A program made the position numbers and the translations under genes. From positions 1,049,218 to 1,113,217 of the forward strand of contig OZ024790.1 in the NCBI GenBank assembly GCA_964017065.1: 64,000 nucleotides of DNA, read 5' to 3'. The stretch's first letter is position 1, and each line of letters opens with the position of its first letter. This DNA comes from Haliclona indistincta. Taxonomy: Eukaryota; Porifera; Demospongiae; Haplosclerida; Chalinidae. Below are positions 1-10,500 of this stretch, piece by piece. The notes under the pieces are model-generated. The model had not been told where the DNA came from and did no database searches. It was given only the letters and a program-made list of their open reading frames with translations.

Positions 1-1038
1 AGACTAGGAGGGTTAGGAATTAAAATTCCATCAATGGCTTCTGAGCGAGAGTACCTATCATCGATTCAGGCAACCAGTGCACTAAGTAACAAAATTCTCC
101 TCTAAACTGAAAAATACAGTGAAGACACCTTGACTGCCCAACTACATGCCAAGTCATTGATTCGCAGTAATAACAACTCCTACAATTCAAACACAGCCAA
201 ATCTATCTGCTCTCTACTTCCACAATCCCTCAATAAAGCTGTCTCCCTTGCACAAGAGCAAGGCGCTTCCACCTGGTTGACTGTCCTCCCTCTCGAAGAG
301 CATGGCTTCTCTTTACATAAAGGAGCCTTTCGTGATGCTCTCGCTCTTCGTTACGGCTGGTCCCTCATGAACATCTCATCACACTGTGCCTGTGGAAACA
401 AACTTACCACTGAACATGAGTTTTCTTGTCCAAAAGGTGGCTTCCCTTCAATCAGACATAATGAGATCCGAGATATAACCGCTTCACTTCTCACTGAGGT
501 CTGCAATAATGTCTCCATTGAACCCGAATTACAACCTCTCTCAAGTGAGACATTTCATCTTGCCTCAGCAATCACTGGTGATGGTGCTCGCCTCGACATT
601 GGAGCTGATGGCTTTTGGGGTAGTTCTTCCCAGAGAACCCTCTTCGATGTGAGAGTATTCAATCCGCTTGCACCTTCAAATAGCCATACCTCCATCCAGT
701 CCTGCTATCGCAAGCATGAACTTGAAAAGAAGAGGGCCTACTCTCAGAGAGTAAGAGAGGTCGAGCATGCTTCTTTCACCCCCCTCGTTCTATCAGCTAC
801 TGGTGGGTTTGCAAATGAAGCAAAGACCTTTTACAAGCGGCTGGCTTCAATGCTTGCTGATAAACGAGACCAACGCTACTCCACTACAACCTTCTGGTTA
901 AGATGCCGTATCAGCTTCTCTTTGCTAAGGTCAGCCATCAGATCTCTAAGGGGGTCGAGATCTTCAAGGGGACATGCCATCAGACCCTCCACTACTTCCA
1001 CAGATGTCATTGTCTCCGAAGCATGTATTTATAATTAA
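1..1038 (+). pseudogene. 3' part of a retrotransposon pol: zinc knuckle plus restriction-like endonuclease domain
   Basis: The frame enters from the left edge, reads about 34 codons and meets an in-frame TAA at 103-105, then stays open to 1038. Numbering from the leucine codon at 130, C86, C88, H96 and C100 form a C-x-C-x7-H-x4-C knuckle. It is followed by an R-H-N triplet, then D156 (LDIG) and D173 (FDVRV), a spacing that fits a PD-(D/E)XK nuclease. R2/NeSL-type non-LTR retrotransposons carry this knuckle-plus-nuclease tail after the RT, so this is probably the C-terminal end of such an element. No RT motif lies inside the window. The premature stop makes this copy defective. The subfamily call is inference; the coding nature is clear. 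Confidence 0.65.
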
Positions 1039-1151
1039 ATTATTTCTCCAAGACACTGTTTTTTATTATTATCCTATATATTAGGTATCTTATTATAAGT
1101 ATTATTTATTACTATTATTATATATTTAATAATAATTACTGTAAAAAAAAA
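1039..1151. other. AT-rich spacer
   Basis: Low-complexity AT-rich DNA after the retroelement ORF, possibly its 3' untranslated tail. No gene is seen. Confidence 0.5.
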
Positions 1152-1895
1152 ATTCTAGGAGTAGAGTATCGCCGTACGGAGAGCGCATATTGGCGCCTGG
1201 AGTCTTTGAAGAACAACTCACGGAGTAAGCTCGTGTGGTACTCCGTTCTGCTGCTCACCAGATTGTATCACAGCAGTACAGAATTTTGTAAACTAGAGTG
1301 GGCGGGGCTCGAATGCTTTGCAGAATGCATGAGCTAGTTTCAGTAATTAGGAATAATAAATTTGAACTACAAGTTAAAAAGGACACATAAAGAAATTATC
1401 AACAACAGCAAACAAAACTAATGGTCTAAACATGATCTTGGCGAATTCGAACTGCACCCAAAAAATTAATTAAAACTCAACAAGGACACAAACAAGAAAT
1501 AAAAAGATTTCTAACGATATCTAAAGGATGTAGGGATGAATGAAATCTGCTACTGGTCCACATTGTAAACCAACAAGGAACTAGCATGGAATGGTAACAC
1601 GATTGACTTTGCTATGAGACCATACGTAGATCCTATGTCAGTGGCTGTACATAAGATCAATATTTTGTCACAATTAAATTCAATGCACTTCGGTGTCAAT
1701 CAACGGCAAGTAGCTGAATTAGCTATAGTCTGCCACAGCAGCCACTGATGTAGGGATCTATGGTCTGTTATTTAGCAAGTCAATCGTGTTACCATTCCAT
1801 GCTAGTTCCTTGTTGGTTTACATTGTGGACCAGTAGCAGATTTCTTTATCCCTACATCCTTTAGATTTCGTTAGAAATCTTTTTATTTCTTTTTT
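1152..1895 (+). mobile_element. Element A, copy 1 (truncated)
   Basis: This matches the interior and the foldback end of element A (full copies at 11714-12976 and 15958-17144). The hairpin end is missing: homology begins inside the unit near 1152. The last part (about 1501-1895) is an imperfect inverted repeat. A left half with a motif like 'ggaatggtaacacgattgac' is mirrored on the right by 'gtcaatcgtgttaccattcc', around a centre containing 'tgtagggatctatggtctg'. No coding sequence is seen. Confidence 0.75.
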
Positions 1896-2238
1896 AATTT
1901 TAGTTGTAAGGTTTAGGGTTTAGTTTTCATTTTTTTGTGTTAGATATTTAGTTTTAAATTTCAGATACCCATTCAACTGTCTTCTGCTTACCGAAAAAGA
2001 TGTCTTTCATTATTCGTCTCATCCGCAATCTATTCTTTCACGTATAATAAATAATTGACTAAATAATTATACACATAACTATTAAAGTACAATGTATTCT
2101 AACAGTTTTGCTTGCTATATAAACTTGTTTATTGTTCAAAGTACGCATGGTGATTATGTCTAAATAATATATAAAAAATGTAGTAGTGTTATCAGCAGCA
2201 ATGCAAAATAGGAGAAACGCCAAGTTTTTGTTAAATTC
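1896..2238. other. Downstream flank of beta-helix gene 1, shared with the other array units
   Basis: Non-coding DNA homologous to 7190-7513, 15740-15957 plus 17145-17243, and 43670-44004. In complete units it links the cathepsin 3' end to the beta-helix 3' end. Here element A copy 1 abuts it where cathepsin would be expected. Confidence 0.7.
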
Positions 2239-5200
2239 TCAAAATGTCTTATAGCTGTTGCTAATAGCAACGTCATCATCATTGTTATCATTGAGAAGAC
2301 GGTAAGGAAGACTGTCATTAACATCATTGCACTCACGACTAACTGTAGTCTCCTTCTTCTTTAGTGCAGACAATTTCTGGTATATTTTAATGATTGTGTA
2401 GACAACCATGTATCCAATGGAAAAGAAGATCATCAGTAACTGTACAATGATCAATGCTGTTCCATTTGATCTGTGAAATGAAAAGTTATAAAGAGTAATA
2501 ATTAACAGAGATATGATAGTGATGAAAAGAGATATCTCTAATAAATCATGCCATCTCTTTTTATAGGGCTGAAGAAATATGTGTAAAAGAAGAATGAACA
2601 TGAAGAGACAGATGACCAAACCATAGTTGTACTGTGGTCCTTGAACAATGATGCTGGATATTGTGTTGAACAACAAACGATAAAGAAAATATAGCCCAGC
2701 AAAGTAGCGGTGTCGATCTCTGAAGCAAGCTTGGAAAGAATCGAGGAATGGCATCAGCTTCAGTCGTAGTTTGTTGTAGTACCAATATGCTGCTGTACCT
2801 GTGAAGCAGTCCATGCTGAACAGTTTAGTGAGTATGGGTTCCAGAATGAGGATACTTGGTGGAGGAATCAAGATGAAGATAATACAAAGAAAGGCTGGCA
2901 CAGCATACCACAGATGGTCTCCCTTGAGATAGTCCAGCTCACCATCAAACATAGGAACACTTGCAATCCATTGACTGTGCATGCCATAGAGTCTTGAAGG
3001 AGTAAGCATGCGTGAAGTAATGGTAGCACATTGAAAATAGCACAGCACTAGGAATGCTGACAGTCCATCTACTATAGACCCTCTAATGTTCCTCCTGCCA
3101 CATCGTCTGCACAGCTTCACACAGCTATAACACGAGTGCAATCTCATGATTAACATAGTGGCCAGGACAAGAAAGAAGGCATAAGCTAGTGTGGCATATT
3201 GAATCATGAATAGATTCATGATACTGTCAGTTTCAAATATGCAAAATTCTCCACTTCGAATTTCAAAAGATAAAACTCCTATAGCAAATTGAAAGAAGTC
3301 CACAACATGCTGTATAAAGTGGCTTTTTATTCGTATTGAACTAAATGCAGTAATATTTAGTCGTGATAGTATTTGAACATAGAAGACAAAGCTATAGACA
3401 GCTCCTGAAGTGAGTCTGATGTTGAAGACCAAGACAACGAGAAAGATAATAGTCACTGGGAGCAGCTCTGAGACGATATAGATGAGGATGCCATACTGAC
3501 AGTAGGTGTGGTCGCCACAGGTGTAACTAGCTGAATGATAATATACTGTCTTATTTGAAACACACCTTCCACAAAGCTGTCCGTACCTGTTATTTCCACA
3601 AATCTGTTGCTCTAGTTCATGTGTGTCAGCCATTGGTGTTAAACTACACAACTCATCTTCATTGCAGTTAGTTGCTATTGGATTGCATAGCTGTGTTACA
3701 CAGTATCCAGTCAGTAGATTATCTTGTGTTGCATTACTAGTGGTGTATCCTGCCCAATAAGTGCTGGATATTGCTGCCGATCCACTTGGTTCACATTGTA
3801 TTGATTCATAGCTGTGGTCGTTTAAGCAAGTACATTTTAATGATTCATTATGAAGGATAAATCCCGGACCACAAAAAGATAGTTTGAATCTTACAATGAG
3901 TGTATATGATGGACTCTCTAACAGTAATTCTCCCTCATCGTCGGGATATCCTAAGAGGACAAGTGAGTTGTTTAGATAACTAGCAACTTTTGTATTCTGG
4001 CTTGAAATCCGTACTCTGGCTGTGAATGGGAATATCTGACTGACATCATTTCCTATTTCATCGTATTGTGTTATTTTCAAAGGAGCTGCTATGCCAGGCA
4101 TAACCGTGCCTATAAAATCAATTGTAAAATTTTTGGGCGAAGTAACAACATGATTCATGGAGTTACTGAACATAAACTTTCCCAAACAATCTTCTTTAAA
4201 AAACAATGATGTGTTAGAGCCATTGATTAGTTCACCACACAATGTGTTACAGGGTTCTATTGATGTTGTATAAATGTCAGTGTATTCTACAGCAGCTGTG
4301 TTACTGAAGAAATGGAATGAAACATTTGATGATGGTCTACGCTTGTCTTTCATTTTTAAAAAACATGTTTTTCGATTTATGTTAGGAGCCCGATAGATAA
4401 ATCTACTGGTTAATGCACAAATGGCTCCACCAAACTTGGTGGCTGTATTCCTCGTAAAATAGAAGGAACTGTTATCTCCGGTTATAAGAGCTGATTTACC
4501 TACCAGCACCATTGCTCCTCCTTTGTAGCCAGAGTTGTTACTAAAGTAAGCAAGACTGTTAGTATCAAATTCTGCAGTTGTCGAATAACCGGAAGTCGAG
4601 TCAAGATACAATGCTGAGCCATTGTTTCCAGTAAATTTAGTCATGCCTGCAAATGTGACCTGCACTTCTGTGATAAGGAAGGCACCGTTTTGAAAGCCAT
4701 TCAAAGTACCACTGATAGAATCAACGATCACCAAATTATTCTCAAATTTACAGTCAATGAAACGAATCTGATTTATGAATGAAGATCCATCTTTTATGAA
4801 AACTCCATGACTTGCACTCACTGCTGCACCACCTTGAGCAGAATTATTCATAAAGTGACAACCTATACATTTGAATTGGTTGAATTTTTTAATTTTTATG
4901 TGTACAAAAAAGGCGTGGATCGACAGCCCTCCACCAGTGCCATATGAAGCAATATTGCCATTGAAAGAAGAATTCGAAACATTGATTGTATTGTTGCTGC
5001 TTGGAAGATCATTCTTGTAAATAATATCATAACCAATATTAAGCCCTCCTCCATTTACAGCGACTTTATTGCCAATAAAAGAGTTGTTCAAGATGTTTAT
5101 TATGTTATTTGATACATTTCCTTTAACTCTTATCATTGCACCGCCACCGAAAACAGCATTATTACCTATCAGTTTGTTATTGACCAGTGTAATGCTGCTA

Positions 5201-5979
5201 TTACAAAAATTGTAAGAGAGGATTCGAATTGCTCCGCCTTTTTCATAATTCCTAGATTCATGGATTTCTTCCTGTTTCAAACTGTGTGTGGTAGCGTTGT
5301 TGTACATGAAGACACTGTTGGCAATGGTATAATCAGTGTTGTTGTTTAGATCCTTTGACTTTGAGTCTATAAAGATCATTTGTAAAGCACCACCTCCCAA
5401 CCAATGAGATTGAGTGATGGTGTTATTGATGAAATGAGAGTCAATCACTCGTACTGTTGATCCTGTGTTGATGAATGTTAGACCTTGACTGATGCTCCTG
5501 CGCACCATAATGCCTATTACATCAACCTTTAAACAGTCAATAATTTGTATGGCAGTGCCTTGGTTGTGATATTTTCGTTTAACAATAGTAGTTCCACAGT
5601 TGCTGATGGTAAAGTTAGCAAGAGTAATATTTGAAGAGTGATGAAAGGCTAGTCCTGCTCCAGGGGTTTTCAAGCTAGTAATGTTGCAGTTGATGTGTGT
5701 TTGTAAGTGATCAATCCCAGTTACGGTTATGTTGTCTACACCACTGAACCTGACTACTCCTTGAAGAGTGTAGTTAGTGTCATTGATCCTGATGGCTACA
5801 TTGTTGAGCTTGTTACCAGTCACATGTTCAGAGACGTCGACCAAAGACTGACAGGAGACCGGTGGGTTGTGTTCCTCGACACAAGATGGAGTATCACTCC
5901 CTTTCTCAGAGATGATGATCTCTCTGGCAGAGACACACCAGCTCCAGTAGCAGAGAAGAAACAAAAACAGCAGCTGCAT
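2239..5979 (-). CDS. Beta-helix repeat protein with C-terminal multi-pass membrane module, gene 1
   Basis: Intronless ORF of 1246 residues when started at the Met codon ending at 5979. An in-frame upstream ATG at 6018 exists, but this internal Met matches the only starts of genes 2 and 3 and is followed at once by a signal peptide (MQLLFLFLLCYWSWCVSA). Residues of about 90-560 are Asn-rich beta-helix repeats with recurring F-x-N-N and GGA/GGG motifs (GGGA, GGAI, FTGNN), like those of chlamydial Pmp proteins. A Cys-rich stretch follows (about 700-815, including RYGQLCGRC), then 8-10 predicted membrane helices (about 825-1205) and a short charged tail. Many N-x-S/T sites suggest a glycosylated ectodomain. 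A cell-surface receptor or adhesion role is inference. It lacks a four-residue PPLE segment present in gene 2. Confidence 0.88.
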   Translation of the reverse strand: MQLLFLFLLCYWSWCVSAREIIISEKGSDTPSCVEEHNPPVSCQSLVDVSEHVTGNKLNNVAIRINDTNYTLQGVVRFSGVDNITVTGIDHLQTHINCNITSLKTPGAGLAFHHSSNITLANFTISNCGTTIVKRKYHNQGTAIQIIDCLKVDVIGIMVRRSISQGLTFINTGSTVRVIDSHFINNTITQSHWLGGGALQMIFIDSKSKDLNNNTDYTIANSVFMYNNATTHSLKQEEIHESRNYEKGGAIRILSYNFCNSSITLVNNKLIGNNAVFGGGAMIRVKGNVSNNIINILNNSFIGNKVAVNGGGLNIGYDIIYKNDLPSSNNTINVSNSSFNGNIASYGTGGGLSIHAFFVHIKIKKFNQFKCIGCHFMNNSAQGGAAVSASHGVFIKDGSSFINQIRFIDCKFENNLVIVDSISGTLNGFQNGAFLITEVQVTFAGMTKFTGNNGSALYLDSTSGYSTTAEFDTNSLAYFSNNSGYKGGAMVLVGKSALITGDNSSFYFTRNTATKFGGAICALTSRFIYRAPNINRKTCFLKMKDKRRPSSNVSFHFFSNTAAVEYTDIYTTSIEPCNTLCGELINGSNTSLFFKEDCLGKFMFSNSMNHVVTSPKNFTIDFIGTVMPGIAAPLKITQYDEIGNDVSQIFPFTARVRISSQNTKVASYLNNSLVLLGYPDDEGELLLESPSYTLIVRFKLSFCGPGFILHNESLKCTCLNDHSYESIQCEPSGSAAISSTYWAGYTTSNATQDNLLTGYCVTQLCNPIATNCNEDELCSLTPMADTHELEQQICGNNRYGQLCGRCVSNKTVYYHSASYTCGDHTYCQYGILIYIVSELLPVTIIFLVVLVFNIRLTSGAVYSFVFYVQILSRLNITAFSSIRIKSHFIQHVVDFFQFAIGVLSFEIRSGEFCIFETDSIMNLFMIQYATLAYAFFLVLATMLIMRLHSCYSCVKLCRRCGRRNIRGSIVDGLSAFLVLCYFQCATITSRMLTPSRLYGMHSQWIASVPMFDGELDYLKGDHLWYAVPAFLCIIFILIPPPSILILEPILTKLFSMDCFTGTAAYWYYNKLRLKLMPFLDSFQACFRDRHRYFAGLYFLYRLLFNTISSIIVQGPQYNYGLVICLFMFILLLHIFLQPYKKRWHDLLEISLFITIISLLIITLYNFSFHRSNGTALIIVQLLMIFFSIGYMVVYTIIKIYQKLSALKKKETTVSRECNDVNDSLPYRLLNDNNDDDVAISNSYKTF

Positions 5980-6020
5980 TTTGGGCCTTGTATACTCTGT
6001 ATCAACTACGTAGCTCATGG

Positions 6021-6028
6021 TTTATAAA
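6021..6028 (-). promoter_or_regulatory. TATA-like box of beta-helix gene 1
   Basis: TTTATAAA lies 42 bp upstream of the preferred ATG. The same motif sits 41 and 43 bp upstream in genes 2 and 3. The upstream alternative ATG (6018) would be almost inside the box, which supports the downstream start. Confidence 0.55.
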
Positions 6029-6603
6029 TCTACCAGTTGAGATAACAAACAATACTTTAAATCTATCAGTTGAGATAACAATACAATACTTTAACAATAC
6101 TTAACAATACTTTACTTTACTTTTGGGACTCATTAACAATAGTATAGACAATCAGTTTTCATGAACTGCCTATACTCATGTATTCTAGTACTGTTTGCAC
6201 TGTTACTGTTTTCTAATAGGTAAACAAGAAAGACCATAAACTTTGAAATTGAAAGTGCATTACACATTGCGGGGATGCTTTGACAACAATTTCAAACCCA
6301 CGTTATGGTAAACAGCTCTGTTTATCCTTCAAAAGGCTGTTAGGATGATACTTTATAGATAGAATATCTAAATGATGGATTAGTTTAAGCGTAACAACAA
6401 CACCATTTGAGCTAAGCTATCTACACTTAAAGCTCACTATTGAAACACATGTCAGAAGGAATGTACAGTGGAAATCTAAACGCGATAAGTATGTATGCAA
6501 TATGGGTCAATGTGTGATAATAATCACAGTAAGATAATGATGAGTTCGGTAGAGATACTTTAGTGGGAGTTGCCTATCCCATCTTTACTATACTTTACTA
6601 AAC
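6029..6603 (-). promoter_or_regulatory. Conserved 5' flank of beta-helix gene 1
   Basis: Non-coding and conserved in blocks upstream of gene 2 (11318-11600), gene 3 (21048-21400) and the orphan copy at 31809-32108. Shared pieces include 'ctaccagttgaga', 'gaaagtgcattacacattgc' and 'tatggtaaacagct'. A local expansion of an 'acaatactttaa'-like unit lies at 6045-6120. It ends near 6600, just before the HSPA12-like remnant. Promoter function is inferred from position and conservation. Confidence 0.5.
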
Positions 6604-6903
6604 TATCTATAGATTTATGGGCTGTTCTTATTTGCAGTTAACACATGATGCGGATCAGCAAACATATAGTGATGTTGTTTACGTTTTCAGCCGGGGGGCA
6701 GAAAGTGTCCATGAAAACAGGGCCTTAGAGACGTCACGAATACTGACTCCAGTCAGCACGTGGGAAGTTCAGTGTCAACCACGTACAAGCACGTGTTGTT
6801 CCCTAGTCGGCACCTGATCATAATTATTTTAGCGAAAACATGGTGTAAGGGATTTTCCCAGCTTTGAACCGAGCCACGCCCTGGACCGAAACTCTCTCGT
6901 ACA

Positions 6904-7113
6904 ATGGCTACTTGTGCAGAAACTACAGCACCTGCTGAGCGAAACACTGTTTTATTGAAGAGCCAGGGTCACCTGCCAATTGCTCCCTGGTCTACATTTT
7001 GCTCCTTGGCCTGCTCCCTGTCAAATGCGAAAACGGTCCAACTTTTCGGCCTGGCTTTGATGTCCAGACTAGCGTCACTACACTTTTTGATGAAGAGCGA
7101 AAGACACACCTGT
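6904..7113 (+). pseudogene. HSPA12-like exon 1 remnant
   Basis: It starts MATCAETTAPAERNTVLLKS and is clearly related to exon 1 of the full HSPA12-like gene at 34756 (MATCSETSLLAAPAARNTVS). The phosphate-1 motif D-F-G-T-T is destroyed, an internal stretch of about 75 bp is missing, and homology stops near 7113. There the sequence switches directly to the downstream flank of the cathepsin gene. Upstream similarity extends into the 5' flank ('actctctcgtacaATGGC' against 'tggactcgtacaATGGC'). This shows that the ancestral unit carried HSPA12 upstream of cathepsin, and that a deletion fused the two. Confidence 0.8.
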
Positions 7114-7513
7114 ACATGTACATTATGGGGTTTTGGATTGCGTCAAATGAATCGACTCCAATGGTCAGTTTGCCATCAAGTTCGTTATTAGTCTTAGTTG
7201 TAAGGTCTGGGGTTTATTTTTCTGTTTTTTTTTTGTGTTAGATATCTCAGTTACCCACTCAACTGTCTTCTGGCTACCGAAGTACATGTATAATAAATAA
7301 TATTAACTAAAAATTAATAATTATGCACACAATATAATATAAAGTACAGTGTTCTAATAGTTTTGTTTGCTATAATAATTATTATAAAGTTTTAGTTATT
7401 ATAAAGTTAAAGTCAAAGTACATGTAGGTGGTTCTGTCTAAATAATTATTACAAATGTAGTAGTGTTATCAACAGCAATGCGAAATAGGGGAAAAGCCAA
7501 GTTTAGTAAACTG
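7114..7513. other. Cathepsin downstream flank joined to the beta-helix gene 2 downstream flank
   Basis: Homologous to 15660-15957 and 43590-44004. No coding sequence. The junction with the HSPA12 remnant at about 7113 marks loss of the whole cathepsin gene from this unit. Confidence 0.7.
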
Positions 7514-10500
7514 TCAAAATGTCTTATAGCTGTTGCTGATAGCGACTTCATCATTGTTGTTCTCATTGAGAAGACGATAAGGAAGACTATCATTAACATC
7601 ATTGCACTCACGACTAACTCGAGTCTCCTTCTTCTTCAGTGCAGACAATTTCTTGAGTATTTTAATGATTGTGTAGACAACCATGTATCCAATGGAAAGG
7701 AAGATCATTAGTAACTGTAAAATGATCAATTTTGTTCCATTTGATCTGTGAAATGAAAAGTTATAAAGAGTAATAATTAACAGAGATATGATAGTGATGA
7801 AAAGAGATATCTCTAATAAATCATGCCATCTCTTTTTATAGGGCTGAAGAAATGTGTGTAAAAGAAGAATGAACATGAAGAGGCAGATGGCCAAACCATA
7901 GTAGTACTGTGGTCCTTGTACAATGATGCTGGATATTGTGATGAACAACAAACGATAAAGAAAATACAGCCCAGCAAAGTAGCGGTGTCGATCTCTGAAG
8001 CAAGCTTGGAAAGAATCGAGGAATGGCATCAGCTTCAGTCGTAGTTTGTTGTAGTACCAATATGCTGCTGTCCTTGTGAAGCAGTCCATGCTGAACAGCT
8101 TAGTGAGTATGGGTTCCAGAATGAGGATAGTTGGTGGAGGAATCAAGATGAAGATAATGCAAAGAAAGGCTGGCACAGCATACCACAGATGGGTCCCCTT
8201 GAGATAATCCAGCTCACCATCAAACATAGGAACACTTGCAATCCATTCACTGTGTAAGCCATAGAGTCTTGAAGGAGTAAGTATGCGTGATGTAATGCTA
8301 GCACATTGAAAATAGCACAGCACTAGGAATGCTGACAGTCCATCTACTATAGACCCTCTAATGTTCCTCCTGCCACATCGTCTGCACAGCTTCACACAGC
8401 TGTAACATGAGTGCAATCTCTTGATTAGAATGGTGGCCAGAACCAGAAAGAAGGCATAAGCTAGTGTGGCATATTGAATCATGAATAGATTCATGATACT
8501 GTCAGTTTCAAATATGCAAAATTCTAAAGGAGGACCACTTCGAATTTCAAAAGATAAAACTCCTATAGCAAATTGAAAGAAGTCCACAACATGCTGTATA
8601 AAGTGGCTTTTTATTCGTATTGAATTAAATGCAGTGATATTTAGTCGTGATAGTATTTGGACATAGAAGACAAAGCAACAGACAGCTCCTGAAGTGAGTC
8701 TGATGTTGACGAGTAGGACAACAAGAAAGATAATAGTCACTGGGAGCAGCTCTGAGACTATGTAGATAAGGATGCCATACTGACAGTTGGTGTGGTCACC
8801 ACACGTGAAACTAGCTGAATGATAATATACTGTCTTATTTGCAACACACCTTCCACACAGCTGTCCGTACCTGTTCTTTCCACAAATCTGTTGCTCTAGT
8901 TTATGTGTGTCAGCCATTGGTGTTAAACTACACAACTCATCTTCATTGCAGTTAGTTGCTATTGGATTGCATAGCGGTGTTACGCAGAGACCAGTCAGTA
9001 GATTATCTTGTGTTGCATTACTAGTGTTGTATCCTGCCCAATAATTGCTGGCTATTGCTGCCGATCCACTTGGTTCACATTGTATTGATTCATAGCTGTG
9101 GTCGTTTAAGCAAGTACATTTTAATGATTCGTTATGAAAGATAAATCCAGGACCACAAAAAGACAGTTGGAATCTTACAATGAGTGTATATGTTGGACTC
9201 TCTAACAGTAATTCTCCCTCATCTCTGGGATATCCTAGGAGGACAATTGAGTTGTTTAGATAACTGGCAACTTTTGTATTCAGCCTTGACATCCGTACTC
9301 TGGCTGTGAATGGGAATATCTGACTGACATCATTTCCTATTTCATCGTATTGTGTTATTTTTAAAGGAGCTGCTATGCCAGGCATAACCGTGTCTATGAA
9401 ATCAATTGTAAAATTTTTGGGTGAAGTAACAACATGATTCATGGAGTTACTGAACATAAACTTTCCCAAACAATTTTGTTTAAAAAAGAATGATGTGTTA
9501 GAGCCATTGATTAGTTCACCACACAATGTGTTACAGGGTTCTATTGATGTTGTATAAATGTCAGTGTGTTGCTGAAGTACAGCAGCTGTGTTGCTGAAGA
9601 AATGGAATGAAGCATTCAATGATGGTCTACGATTGTCTCTCATTTTTAAAAAACATGTTTTTCGATTTATGTTAGGGGCCCGATAGATAAATCTACTGGT
9701 TAATGCACAAATGGCTCCACCAAACTTGGTGGCTGTATTGCTCATAAAGTAGAAGGAACTGTTATCTCCGGTTATAAGAGCTGATTTACCAACCAGCACC
9801 ATTGCTCCTCCTTTGTAGCCAGAGTTGTTACTAAAGCAAGCAAGACTGTTAGTATCAAATTCTGCAGTTGTCGAATAACCGGAAGTCGAGTCAAGATACA
9901 ACGCTGTGCCATTGTTTCCAGTAAAATTAATCACGCCTGCAAATGTGACCTGCACTTCTGTGATAAGGAATGCACCGTTTTGATAGCCATCCAAAGTTCC
10001 ACTGATTGAATCAACGATCACCAAATTATTCTCAAAGTTACAGTCAATAAAACGAATCTGATTTATTAATGAAGATCCATCTTTTATGAAAACTCCATGA
10101 CTTGCACTCACTGCTGCACCACCTTGAGCAGAATTGTTCATAAAGTGACAACCCATACATTTGAATTGGTTGAATTTTTTAATTTTCATGTGTACAAAAA
10201 AGGCGTGGATCGACAACCCTCCACCAGTTCCATATGAAGCAATATTGCCATCGAAAGAAGAATTCGAAACATTGATTGTATTGTTGCTGCTTGGAGGATC
10301 CTTCTTGTGAATAATATAACCAATATAAAGCCCTCCTCCATTTACAGCGACTTTATTGCCAATAAAAGAGTTGTTTAAGATGTTTATTTTGTTATTTGAT
10401 ACATTTCCTGTTACTATTATCATAGCACCGCCTCCGAAAACAGCATTATTACCTATCAGTTTGTTATTGACCAGTGTAATGCTGCTATTACAAAAACTGT

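Noticed and set aside
2561..2785. 74-codon minus-strand ORF repeated in genes 1-3
   Set aside because: Alternative frame of the conserved membrane module; conservation follows from the main frame.
5707..6027. Plus-strand ORF of about 106 codons, also present at 10997 and 20725
   Set aside because: Its recurrence comes from the beta-helix genes on the other strand; it is antisense to the signal peptide and early ectodomain.
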